The notes under the pieces are model-generated. The model was not told where the DNA came from. It saw only the letters and a program-made list of their open reading frames with translations, and ran no database searches. A DNA stretch of 64,000 bases from Lethocerus indicus. Lineage: Eukaryota > Arthropoda > Insecta > Hemiptera > Belostomatidae. This document shows, one piece after another, positions 1 to 11,862 of this stretch (position 1 is its first letter; each line of letters opens with the position of its first letter). A program made the position numbers and the translations under genes. The stretch spans positions 2,011,575-2,075,574 of the forward strand of contig JACDQD010000005.1 in the NCBI GenBank assembly GCA_019843655.1, given 5' to 3'.

Positions 1-281
1 AAATTCTTAAATTTCATTTAACAAAATTAAAGAGAGGAGTATTAGAATCTTATATTTATAGATGAATAAATATAAAGGTTATTTATTTCTTTGGAGAAAG
101 GAAATTCTCCAGGTTGGAACTGTGAACTGTGAATTTATGAAAAAAAAATAGTCTATAATTCAAAGAATTTTGTTGTGAAACTAAAAATAATATGAATGCT
201 TGGCTCAATTATGAATTTATCCAACTGTATTATTCAATTAATTTCTGCATTTACTTTATTATTTTTTTGTTTAAATAATAG

Positions 282-3200
282 GTGGAATTTTGTACGAACT
301 ATTTCACACACATTATGGGAACTGAAGCTCAGTTTGGAGTCTGGTACCGAGGAGGATTGTCTGTTGAGTGTGAATCAAAAGAAGACAATAACTGAAGCAT
401 TGGAAATGCTCATATCGTTCGGTATATTGGCCCATTTGCCCGAGGGTGTCGGAATGGGTCTGGAGTCGAGATCGACTAGTCACACACTTCTACCACTGCA
501 TAACCTTACGTCTTTACAGGTGAGGATAAAGTCTATTGCTTTCATTTAAGCTCTGGGTAAAATTGCAGTTCACGCATCCACAGGTTCTACACTTGATATT
601 CCGTATTCCTGCTCACCACCTGAATCAAAAACAAACTAAAATGGAAGTGGGAATGCAGTTGAGCGAGAATTCAAAAATGTGTAAACAAAAATAACTAATA
701 TTACTTATATTTTGTAGAGTCTAACCTAAGCTAGCCAGGTTTGGCTGCGCTATCTGAATTTATTTGGTGCTAACCCAACTCACTTTTCTTGGGTTAGGTT
801 GTGAATAGCTAAGAAAACGGTCTTGGGTCAGAGAAATCTCATTTTTCTCATCTTAGGTTCTAACCCAAGTCAATTTTTTCGCACTTTTACTCAACCTAAG
901 ACAAGAGAAAAGTGAATTTTCTCTGATCCAAGTCCGATTTCTTAGCTATAATAATATTCAAATAAATTCAAATAAACAGGACGATGATCTTGTACATTAT
1001 ATATCTAAAACCTATAAAATAATAAATCAACAGATTTGACCGTGGCAGCAATTAAATAGGAACAGTCTACAGTTTGATCTATGACCAAAACATCCATTAA
1101 TAGTTTCAGAGGCTATTAATCAACATTTGATATGTCATGAACAATTGTACATTTAGCTTAATAGCTGTATGTTATGCGTCATTGCCTCATAATAAATATA
1201 AAGCAAACAGTTGTATATGAAATAATTATGAACATTTTTGTGGTAAAAAATATTTTTGCACGATAAATACAAATTAATTCTGAGAAACTGAACTGGAGTC
1301 AGAAATTTGGAGGAATTTATGTCATACAACTTATAATTATACAATTTATAAATATACCAAAAGGAAAGTGAAATATTAAGTGATTGTGATAACTGAGTAA
1401 ACAGCATATTCTGAATGTTTGAAGTTTGAGTGTCAAGCATGCTTATGCTGGACTGTTAATACTGATAACTAATGCGAGATATTTACTTTGCATATTTTGT
1501 AAATTTTCAATCTATATTTTTCTCTCTATTGACCTGCAGAAGTTCCTGTGTACCGAGTACGTTTGCCACAGTTTATTGTTGCTGATGACGGAGGAGACTC
1601 TGTGGAGTACAATCAAGTCGAGACATTTAAATGATTTGCTTGCAGCCCTTTTCACAATTTTACTGTTCAATGAAACTCCGTCGTTCAAAGAAGAATTTGC
1701 CACTTCCAAGCGTAACTATTATAAAGCCAAATTGGGCGAGATCGTCGAAACAACCTATCAACCTTTGGTCATTAGGGAACTTATGGTTCTGCTCGGAAAT
1801 AAGGTATTATTAATTATTTACATTGCGAATAAGAGCGCATAAGTTATATATTGTTTTGGGTGTAAAAAGGACTATTGAATATTCGTAGCACCAAAATTGT
1901 GCAATATATTTAATGTGGAAAGAACCAGGGCAGGGGTTTAGCCACTGTTATTCCTGTCATATATGTAATTCTTGTTGTCCGGTTTTTACTGTGTAACTTA
2001 CCCAATTACCATATCAACCCCAATGAAAGTATATCTTGGTCCTAATACTCATGAACATGAATGTAGCAAGGGCCCTGCATGCTGGAATGCATGTAACAAC
2101 AAACATTTGTGTATCGTTTACGATGTACTATTTATACTCATAGAAAAATAAAGTAGATTTGTACTTGTACCCCCTGTTATTCTGAGATTTATCCTGTGCA
2201 AAATCTACTGCCCCCCTTGAAATGTATCGGCTTTGTCCCCTTGCTGTATATTTATTCGTGCCACACACAAAAACGAAAATGAATTCGCCTAATTTTAATT
2301 TTTGTTTCTCGCCGCATGCAAACAGAAATGTCCGGTCCGACTTTTGAGGGTACTCCGAGGGTTGTTGACCGATAGGCTGACGGTTGAAGGTGGTGTAGTG
2401 GCGACACTGAGATCGATCATGGATGTAACTGGAGCCGCGGAAACACCGAGAAATAGCACTACCGTCGATATCATATCGCGCCTAATCATCACACCCCACA
2501 CCAAAGACATCGATGCCTATTACAACAAGATATGTCCCACGGTAATTCCAATTTATATTATTTTATATAGCGGATAACATTTCAGACATACTAACGTGTT
2601 GCGCATAATATGTAATAATGGTAGAATATTGTATTTTTTCATAATGGTAAAATTAAAATGGTTATGTTGGGTTGGCAACTAAGTTATTGCGGATTTCGCC
2701 GATAGATGGCCTTATTCATATTTTTAGCATGATTACATCTTCAAACCGATCAGGTCTTTAAAATCTAACTAAGGTACCTTAATGTGAATTAAGGTAACTA
2801 AATGTATGCCATGCGTGCACTGAAAACCATTTGAAACACCTCGGGTGCAAAAAAAAATGCTTGATATATGGGTAGCTCATAAACCAGTATGTCAGCCCAA
2901 TATATTATGAATAATATAAATTTGTAATGACTCGAAATTAACCTTCATAAAATATTTTCTTCGTTTTTACAGGTGATCTCTCTGCTTACAAGCGATGAAA
3001 AGCAATTTATGCAGATATCTGTAGTGTGTATAAGAAATCTTTATGAAACAAAGCCCGATTTGTGTCGTCAGCATTTCTTAACCGATTTGTTCAAGGCGTT
3101 CAGGGAGCCGACCTCCGAAAAACAACTAAATCTGACTGTCGAACGTCTGTATAACTGCTTCGCTATTCCTTCATCGGACATTTGGTCGCTTCCTCTCCAG

Positions 3201-6200
3201 ATCTTGGTGCCGTTTGCGAAACACTTGTTCAGACTCCATTTTAAAATTGTTCACAGTGTCTGCCCGTCGAAGTCCAAAGTTGAAGACCTTGTCTGGCGCT
3301 GTTTCGAAATCGAAGCGAAATTATTTCGAAATGTTTTCGAAGATATCCTATTTTCCGATTGCGACATATCGTTCGAATTCGGCGAAGAGGCGGGGTCATT
3401 TCAGTCGGCACCGGAGACGACCGGTTCCCGCTGGAAGACGCCAGCGATTGCGTTCTGAACCTTCTGGCGAAACGGGATTCGAATGGGAAAATAAAAACTG
3501 TCCTGTTCCACGCTCTCATCGGTATCCTGACAGAGACGGGGGAACGGCCAGTCGAAAGGAAGCTAATAGCGACGAAAATGCTCTCCGTCCTCTCGACGGA
3601 CGCCGATTTGTACCGAAATTTAAATTTGAATCCGACTCCGCTTGTTGAATTCGTCAGGAGCATACTGGAAAGGAAGTGTTCCGCGTTCGATTCAGAAATC
3701 GTCGGGTTGGGGTTGATGGTGCTCGGTGTTATATTGAGCGATACCGAGAGGGCGAAAGGACGCGACTGGGGCCTCTTCGCCTGTCTGGTCGAGCCTTTGA
3801 AAAATCTGAAACTCGAATGTTCCGAAGAGTTGAAAGTGTTGGCCGACGAAATATACTGCATGATACTGACCCACGGGGTCGTTTCGGGCTCGGCGCTGAA
3901 GCCTACCAGTAGGGAAAAGTTGCCGACAGAGGCAAAAATAGAAGAGATCGGGCGGACGATGAACGATGCTGGGGAAAGTGAATGCGATCTGGCTTTGAAA
4001 GAGGCTTGCGACGCCCTCCTCCCTGTCAGGGGACAAGCACTCAGGACACTTGCCAGGCTAGTATCTGCAGGTGATTTACATGCAAAGGCTAAAAAACAGG
4101 CGATACTCTGTATATTCAAGGTATTAATTCTGTTTATTTTTAAAATTAAAATTGATGGGTCAACCAAGAATATAATCATAGTTTAACATACCTGTTTTGT
4201 GGTCTGCGAGGGGTTGGAATACCGTAGATTTGTTGTGTTTCTGCCTCCTCTCGTAGGTTTGGTCTTTTGACAGTACAACTGACAGTGACAGTGCAGTGAG
4301 GATGCCAAAGTGACTAACATCGCTACTGAAGATGGCTTATATTATATATAAGAAATGTGTATATATGTAGATTTTTAATTGTTTTTAAATTTTCAGGAAA
4401 ACCTTAAAGATTCAGATTCGTACATATATTTAAACGCTGTTGAGGGTATGGCATCAATGGGCAGTATTTACCCCAACGAGGTACTTCTAGCCCTCACTGA
4501 ACAGTATATCTATTGTAAGGAGTACGAATTGAGACTTAAAGTGGGTGAAGTCTTAATAAAAGTCACTAGAACACTTGGTAAATTATTTATCATACATTCT
4601 TCCATGATTCTTTTTTTTATTATGAATTGTTTTATATGTCCAGTTGTCTTGGATCATTTAAGATTTTAAAAGTTCAACCATAAATCAGTTAATTCAGTTC
4701 ATTGGTGCATTTGCACGATTAACTAGCACTCCACTGAGTGTGGTGTGTGAAGTTGTCTCGAATAAAATTAACTAAATATACATAATTTGTGTCTAATTGA
4801 TTTTGTTCTTTAGTACTTTAAATAAGTCGATATATTAATAGTTAACAAAAAACATAAATTTCAGGTGAATTGGTTTACAATTACAAAGCTGAACTGCTCA
4901 ACGCCTTTTTGTACGGATGTCGGGATCCCGAACCCGTCATGAGGGCTTCCAGTCTGTCGAATCTTGGTGAAATATGCAAAATACTAACGTTTAGAATAGG
5001 AGTTTTTGCCATCAGGTAACAACTGTAGTCTGAATATAAATAATTTATAACTCATTTGATTAGCCTGTAAATATTTTAGGGTGCCCTTTTTTTTTCCAAG
5101 TACACACTAAATTAAATTGACTAAGGTCTTGTATTTTTGTCCATAGAGATTATTAGAGAAGATTGCATTAATATACTGAATACAGTTTTTCTTATTATAG
5201 TATCATATAACATTTATTTGATCCTGGATCCTGCAACCAGTGTCAGATTAAATTTGACATGAGTGCTGAGGGTAACTTTTTAATTTTAAATTACCTATTT
5301 CTGAAATTAAATAAATGGTAATTTCTCTTGACCAGTTGTAAATTCTCCATTGAAAATTTCTGCCATTACAATTTAATGGGTAAACTATTGTTGTAAGCAT
5401 TACAGTTTATATTGCACAATTTCCAGGTATTTTACAGTGTTCAAAGCATTTTTCAAAAGGGCACGCAGAACTTTGTGTTATATATTTCTGAAATTAAATG
5501 ATTCATCCAAATAAGCAGAATAGCGATAAATTACCTGATCAGATGTAAATTCACTATTGAAAATGTTCTTGATTCTGCCATATTAGTTAGAATCGATAGA
5601 CTTTGTTGTCCGTAGTATAATTCATATTGTAAAATTTCAGATTTTTGACTGCGTACAAAGCATTTTTGAAACTGACAAAGCCGCAGAGGCGAGGAGAGCT
5701 GCGCTGATGGTACTGACTCTGATTCTCAAAGGGCTTGGTACCAGCGCTTTATCTGTAAGTGCAAATATTTTTTTTTTACAGCTACGGATACTCAATTATA
5801 TTTAAATCGATGATCGATTAATTCAGTCAAAAGTTCAAGCTTGATCTGGATCGGTTTTCCCATCCTTAAGCAACAGCTAACAATATAAATGTTGCAAATA
5901 CTAAAAATTACTAATGATCATTTGGTGGACACTTATAGCAGTTTACTGAAATCAATCTGCGAGTTAAATATTTTAGTTTAATATTACATTTTTATTTAAA
6001 TTAGCTATGAGAATTTGAAATGTCATCACTCTTACAGTTTTCCTTCCCAACTTGCTGGGTAATGAGCAGATTTTGTTTTATTCCGTTGTTGTTTATGAAA
6101 TGAAATCGAAACATTCACTAATATTATCATCTATCTTGTCTTGTGCATAGTGTATAGTATGTCCAGTTGTGTGCGGCTGATATTAGTTTAAATAATTGTT

Positions 6201-6421
6201 TTATATACAGAGATATACCTTTTTGTATGCACCAGGTGTTAGAATCGGTGCTATTGGAGATGTACCGAAGGCTGAAGACGGCCTACCGGAATGAGAGAGA
6301 TGAAATCGCCAAACTCCAGGCTCAATTAGCACTCGAAGAACTCGGTGTATTGACGAGGGAATACCTGATGCCCAAACAGCAGTTTACCAAGAGGATATAC
6401 GTTCTTGATCCGCCCCCCTAG
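282..6421 (+). CDS. Tango6: Tango6 (Rtp1-like HEAT-repeat protein), 3' part, 8 exons
   Basis: C-terminal part of Transport and Golgi organisation 6. The family was found in insect secretion screens and is related to yeast Rtp1, a cytosolic HEAT-repeat factor linked to RNA polymerase II assembly and import. Exons are 282-519, 1540-1803, 2326-2541, 2973-4120, 4397-4577, 4865-5015, 5641-5754 and 6236-6421, with GT-AG junctions. The 5' exons lie left of the window. Recognition rests on the conserved C-terminal blocks (NAVEGMASMG, EYELRLKVGE, MRASSLSNLGEIC, AQLALEEL) and the final YVLDPPP before TAG. Two single-base gaps in reading frame occur, both in homopolymers: GGGG at 3392-3395 and TTTTT at 5003-5007. 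Adding one base at each restores an open frame and the family pattern (for example the CHQIFDCV block across the exon 6/7 junction). They therefore look like consensus errors or recent frameshifts. A truncated Penelope-like copy sits in the 4121-4396 intron. An AATAAA follows at 6572. Confidence 0.92.
805..949. repeat. Hairpin MITE-like inverted repeat in Tango6 intron
   Basis: The left arm starting ATAGCTAAGAAAACGG at 805 and the right arm ending in CTTAGCTAT at 949 are inverted copies for about 45 bp. Both contain CAGAGAAA and TTTTCTC blocks. The centre carries further CCTAAG / CTTAGG pairs. No coding capacity. The family is not recognised; this is a foldback or MITE-like element in the intron between the first two visible Tango6 exons. 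Confidence 0.6.
2667..2760 (+). mobile_element. Mariner terminal fragment
   Basis: The segment begins TTGGGTTGGCAACTAAGT and continues TTGCGGATTTCGCC, close to the terminal inverted repeat of the fuller mariner copy at 27565-28132. No matching right end was seen, so this is a solo 5' end or a decayed copy within a Tango6 intron. Confidence 0.6.
4181..4336. mobile_element. Truncated Penelope-like element copy in Tango6 intron
   Basis: Starts with the family signature ATACCTGTTTTGTGGTCTG and GGGGTTGGAATACCGTAG. It runs through CTCCTCTCG and then joins directly to the opposite-arm segment (GTGACAGTGCAGTGAGGATG, GTGACTAACATCGCTACTGA). It stops at GATGGC, inside the hammerhead core, so the ribozyme is not complete. 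It lies in the short 4121-4396 intron and makes up more than half of it. Confidence 0.75.
5290..5480 (+). pseudogene. Decayed tandem copy of the next Tango6 exon and its acceptor
   Basis: This block parallels 5480-5690, which holds the real exon 5641-5754. Both contain TTTCTGAAATTAAAT, then TGTAAATTC and ATTGAAAAT, then CATATTG or TATATTG, a TTTC(C)AG acceptor, and an exon-like start with CAAAGCATTTTT. In the upstream copy the reading frame decays and no donor is kept. It looks like a local tandem duplication of the 5' part of an exon with its intron, followed by loss of function. Confidence 0.6.
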
Positions 6422-6571
6422 GTTAAAAAAAGTGTACTCAAGAGATATAAAGTTCATTGTAAATAGTTTTTCTCAAATGTGTTACTTGTACAGTATTTTT
6501 TTTTAACTACTCTGATCTGATTTTTATGTCCTGTTGTCAGAAAAAGAAATGTAAAAATGTTCACTTTTATT

Positions 6572-6577
6572 AATAAA
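6572..6577 (+). terminator. Tango6 polyadenylation signal
   Basis: AATAAA lies about 150 bases after the Tango6 stop codon on the coding strand, in an AT-rich 3' flank. It is the first canonical signal after the stop. Confidence 0.6.
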
Positions 6578-6599
6578 GGAGTTCTCCATTATTAATGCA

Positions 6600-9524
6600 C
6601 GCCTGTTTAAAATACATTTTCAGTGTAAAACATCCATCCAAAATGTCTTCAGAATATCTAATCTTATTTAACAATCTTTTAAGAAAATATTGGTTAAGTT
6701 AAATAATTGAATTTACTGCATTAATTTCAATCTGTGTTGTCATCAATTTTTAAATTTGACTATCCTCGAGTTGAAAGGTGCATAACTGAAATAACTTTCC
6801 GGTAAATTCATCTTGAATTTGTTCTCTCGTATGTACATACAAACAGATTATTTGTTCAAGCTATAAGTTATGTACAAGTTGAACATTTTCAATGTACATT
6901 TAACAACTGTTAGACAATAATACAATAAGAAAGAGAAACTGAATAGGCAGGCCTGTGGAAGTTTTCCTTAAACACAATGTAATTTATTTAATGACCCGTT
7001 AGTTAATATTTGAATCCATAAAGCTGATATCTTAAAGTCGGTTTTAAGTAATCGAGCATTTGAATTGTTATATCTTGAATTCAATAATCATTTTCCTTCT
7101 TTGGAATATGTGTTCACACATAACTGTCTACACAGGTATATTAGATTTTAGAATTATTTCATTATCATTATGCACGTAACAGATATTACAGGCGGAACAT
7201 CATTGCGGAATAAAAATGAACTCAGGCTATTGCTAAATGTTCAACATGAAAACTTCAGAACAGAGTTTTATAAATAAAAAAATAATGTGCCACGCTTTAT
7301 TTAAATTCATAATATACAGATCTTTATAAACTCTTGGAATTGAAACAATAGTTTCGTACACAACAATACAATTATAAAATGCGATATATAAATTATTTTC
7401 TTTTTTTTTAATTCCTAATATTTCTCTCAGAAACCAGAAATAGAATTGTTAAAAATGTTTTCAACATACTGAAAATTAAAAACACAGGTACGTTGTTTTT
7501 AACGAAACTCAACTGTTGTAAATTTAAAATAAAAAAAAAAAGATAATATCAGAGATTTTTAAAATTACATGGTTACGGGGAGTAATTAAATTTATCGCTC
7601 CACGAGTGTTGAAAGAAACTGATGATGTACTTCATAACATTCTTCGGGTGCGCAGAGGACGCGCGGGTGTTTTTGGATAGACCCGAGCGGTTGCCCTTCT
7701 TCCAGAATCACCCGAGTTAGCGCTGCAGTCTGCGTCTTTTTTGCTCAGCCTTCTTCTTGTCACCGTGTACCTGCGCTCATCAACAGAAACGAAACGGCGT
7801 TGAACAACAAACCAACCGGCAGATAAACAAAATTCGAGAGAGCTTAAAACGCCGCCGATATGAACCCAGACTTAGACCTAGACACCCGGAGGAATATTTT
7901 GTCGAAAGTGCCATCACTGGGCGGCCTCTTGGTCGAGAGAACAGGATATAGAAACAATAAATTCAAACCGCAATCGTACTCATAACCGTTTGTTGACTGT
8001 ACAATAGATGAAGGAGAAGGAGAAGAAGAAAAAAATCCCCCGTCTTAATCAGATAAGACGGCAAACACCACAAGTGTACACAGGTTTGATGTCCCTAGTG
8101 AGAATTGAAAGGTCAGTTCACCAAGAAATTACTGTACAGATAATTCAACCGTAATAGCCTTTCCACTGGATCAATTAACTCAACAATATTTTGGCATTTA
8201 GATCAATTTTATACTGGGATAAATACTTTGAAAACTGCACCCCTTAGTCAACCCTGTGTTAAACTCACCAAACCTTTAAAAATTTTATTGGGTTATTGCT
8301 AATTATTCTGGTACTGAAATTTACAAACATTGTATTTTGCATTGTCTATTACTTTGCAAAAATACAGCAAATTTCACAATGTTTGTTTCACTAAACTGCT
8401 AGTTGACTTTCGATTCGAATCAATGAGTGTTTTACCACCACTCTAATAATTACGTTTAGAAGTCAAAATATTGTTGATTTGTATTACATACAATGCTCAA
8501 ATTCTTATTGGTTTTTACATGTCATTTTGAACAGGATTTCCTACATTTTTAATTTAAAAAAATATAATCGGGTAACTATCAGATCTGACCCATTCAAGTA
8601 CCGTCTCCTTGGTTAATGAAATTTCAAAGGCAAGTTGATAACTTGCAATATGAATGGACTTTATTAATTGAATTTACATTTATTAATTTTAAACTTTTGT
8701 TAAAAACTATCGATTTGATTAATCCGTTAATTTAATTAATGGTAATTAATTCGATTAACCCACATTACCACCACAATTCACACACAATATTTGTGTTAGG
8801 AGAATGTTATATATACATATATATGCATATAAGCATGCATTTTTAATGTTATTCACGATTGACAATCGACAAAAAGGACACAAATCAAAAATTACATCGT
8901 ACCTGCAATATGGGACTATTTTAAAATTATGATGAACTACGCATGAATTCTCCTCGTTATATTTAAAAAGCGACACCTATTTTCATATACATCTCACACG
9001 GATTCTCGGGAAATTAACTGAAACTCAAAGATCTGAATGAAATACCAATCGTCTGTGGACATAAACGTGAATGAAGACAGAAATTACAGTGTTCCCTCGC
9101 CACTTCGCGCGTGTTGTAGTTTTTTACATATTTAAAACATCCTTGTAAAATTCCTAGGGGCAAATCCTACTTTGCGGTTTTTCAGCTTTCGCGGAAGGTT
9201 CTGGTCCCAATTAACAGCGAAAAACGAGGGATCACTGTATAACAATGTGGTTGAAAACAGAGATGATCGCACGAAAAAGGTAATTTTCTTTTCTGTCGTG
9301 TTACGCTACCGATTTTCGGTCGCAAAAAATCGTAAAGCGCACATCGAAAACGCTCGAGACAACTTCAGTCTAGTGCGGAAACCGCATCTACCAAATAAAA
9401 AATTATTTCACTAGTTTCCATTCAGTTTTAAATACAATAATCATTCGGACTGTCATTCTCGAATATTCCATTTCACCTTCTGTATATTTCTGAATTTTCT
9501 TTTTTGAAATTCTCTCGCCCTCAT
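6600..9524. other. Intergenic region, no gene seen
   Basis: AT-rich DNA between the convergent 3' ends of Tango6 and the uncharacterised - strand gene. Apart from the LINE-like stretch near 7.73-7.98 kb, I see no open frame with splice support, no RNA gene and no clear inverted-repeat element. Short frames here lack codon bias. Confidence 0.5.
7730..7985 (+). mobile_element. Jockey-type LINE 3' fragment
   Basis: A stretch much richer in GC than its flanks. A short frame reads LKRRRYEPRLRPRHPEEY and is followed by AAAGTGCCATCACTGGGCGG. The same order, an RRLKRRRP-like end then an AAAGTACCATCACTGG block, occurs in the longer LINE fragment at 29335-29905, so both are probably 3' ends of one LINE subfamily. 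Strongly truncated. Confidence 0.5.
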
Positions 9525-9587
9525 TTACGCATTCTCCTGTCTTCGACTGTCCATTCGAGCTTTCGGACGTATCCGCTCTGGACAACC
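9525..9587 (-). CDS. Possible terminal exon of the uncharacterised 10.9-15.5 kb gene
   Basis: On the minus strand a good acceptor (TGTGTTGCAG) precedes 21 in-phase codons starting GCPERIRPKARM and ending in TAA at 9525. The phase matches the donor at 10907. A second frame from the same acceptor stays open for longer (to 9403), so the terminal frame is not settled. It could also be a chance exon. Confidence 0.25.
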   Translation of the reverse strand, partial: GCPERIRPKARMDSRRQENA

Positions 9588-9903
9588 CTGCAACACAGGC
9601 GCGATTCGCACTAACATGACACTTCCTGTTTGCCGAGAGCCGAATACAACATTTAAATAAGTCGGCGGTAATTCTACGATTTTATGACAAACGACCTGTG
9701 TACAGTACTTTAACATTTATTCGATCAGAGATGACACGGACCAATATGTAAGGGGACACCAAAAATCTTCATTTTCGCATTATTAAAATTTGTTTGAAAG
9801 TTGAAAATAGTAGGAAAATACTGTACTTCCGGTATGGGTCAAATTTTGGTACCCAGTCAATTCATATCATTTCAGTTTCATTATGTTTGAAATGTTACGT
9901 TAA

Positions 9904-10034
9904 CCCTTTCAATGTGATCGCTGTGAATGGACCGCATTACTGAGTACCACTTTTCCAGAACGTATATATACGCTCTTCATACATGAATTTTCATTTTTCG
10001 AGGGCCTGTATATACGTCCGTCGGAGCGAAAGGG
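9904..10034. mobile_element. piggyBac-type MITE
   Basis: TTAA at 9900-9903 is followed by CCCTTTC, and the right end is GAAAGGG followed by CTAA, a one-base variant of TTAA. The terminal inverted repeat is only 7 bp. A short non-coding interior (131 bp) with TTAA-type flanks is the usual form of piggyBac-derived MITEs. Confidence 0.5.
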
Positions 10035-10583
10035 CTAATCTCTTATTTGATTACACATTTAAACGAAACTGAAATTGAGCACAAATAAAACCAATTTCGG
10101 TTTTCAAATCGACGCACCATCCTATTAGATTATGACAAACACAATTCATTATTTTTTACCTCGTTTCCCTTGTGACGTTGTGAACTTTTTGCGAAGTTGT
10201 AACTCTCTGTTTGTGAACTCTGTTCTTGCTATGACTTCTAAGTTCCATCGTGAAATTGAGTTCAGGTTTTCTCTTTGGTGTGGAAACCTTAACGGTGGGC
10301 GGGGGGGGAATGAACAAATGAAAGAAAAATTAGTGTGAAAATTTATGTTAATAACAGACATTGAACTGATATTAAAGTTCTCACAAACAGCGCTTTTCAG
10401 AAACAAAGAAATCATCAATTATCATTTAGTAAATATTTCTGGTATTATTCAACTTACAAAATTACGTTAAATTTATTTTCTCTCTAATTATTTGTTTCCA
10501 ATTTAAATTCCACCTAATTCAAATATAAACTGATCGAAGGTTTCATTCAATAACTTTATTTTTCAGCCGTTCAAATCATATTA

Positions 10584-10790
10584 GGGATACCCAAAAGTAA
10601 TTAAAATTTGACTTTGGAATTCATTCTATTTTGCTAAAAAAGAAACTTTAATTATTAATCTACTAATTAATTCACCGATATTATCAACAACTCTGTGCCA
10701 CTTTTCTGGCAAATTTTCGATTCCCCTCTTGAAGAACTCCTCAAGACCAAAATACATCTTATCAAATTGTTTATTACTTTTGGGTACACC
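10584..10790 (-). mobile_element. Mariner deletion derivative
   Basis: Termini GGGATACCCAAAAGTAAT and ATTACTTTTGGGTACACC are inverted copies flanked by TTA. The minus strand reads through a transposase C-terminal piece with LEEFFKRGIENLPEKW and VVDNIGE, the typical end of a mariner transposase. About 200 bp remain, so it is non-autonomous. It lies just left of an exon of the uncharacterised gene. Confidence 0.75.
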
Positions 10791-10906
10791 TTATATAATA
10801 GACTGTAGATGATTGAACGTAGAGTGTACTCAATGAAATAAAAACAATAACCTTAATGACAATGATAGTTGAATAAAACGTTAATGAAACAAAATACGGT
10901 GCTCAC

Positions 10907-11802
10907 CACTGTTGTTATCTGTTGTACAATTCGATCATTTCTACTGACCATCTCTCTCGGATGTGTTGGATGGGCTGAAAACAAATTATAAAAAAACAAT
11001 ATGAGAAATAAAATTTCATTCCAACTCAAATACACCGGTTATACTGTCGTGGTAAATCTCATTTTAAACAGGATTTGCCATTCTTAATTTTAAAACCACA
11101 AAAAAAAAAATAAATCCGATCTGACCCATTGAAGTATTGTTTCCTCGGTTAATGAAATTTCTTAGAGGCAAGTTCATAACTTGTAATACAAATTTGCCAC
11201 AGTTTCAAGCGGTTACAACGAAGATGGGTTATCTCTATCCTGAGAATAGTCCTGATAAATATCCTATCATCATATCCTATATGGTAAATATCCTGAGTTT
11301 TGAAACTAAATTTCAAAAAAGCATTTTAAATATATACGTTTATGTAAATGATATAATAAAACTAAATGCAAGCCATTCAAACTAGAATCACTGTAACCTA
11401 TCACTTTTTCACACTGTTCAACAATAAGTTTTTTTTTATTTTTATGTTCAAGAGTGAAATTTCTAGTTAAAAGTAAGTTGTATTATTCCTAATAACTGCG
11501 ATATTTCACTATTTAACACATCTTTCATATTTAGCTTTATAGTAATCACAAGCCTTAATAAAGTATCAAATGTTTCATTTAAGTATATAAACATGTATGT
11601 TGATTAAAGTATATGCTCTAACCTTTAAGCTTCTTACTTTTAGTAATGATTCCACCTGTTCTTTTCCTCTTATTGGAAGTGGTAATATAGCTATTTCTTG
11701 TCTGGAAAAAGAAAAATAAAACTTTTAAATTTTTAAACCCTTTTTTTTCTCTTATACATACAGTGTCCACATTTTCCCTGGACTCAAACATGACATAAGA
11801 CT

Positions 11803-11862
<60 letters not shown>

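Noticed and set aside
3241..4179. 312-codon minus-strand frame
   Set aside because: It lies opposite the largest Tango6 exon, whose + strand translation matches the family.
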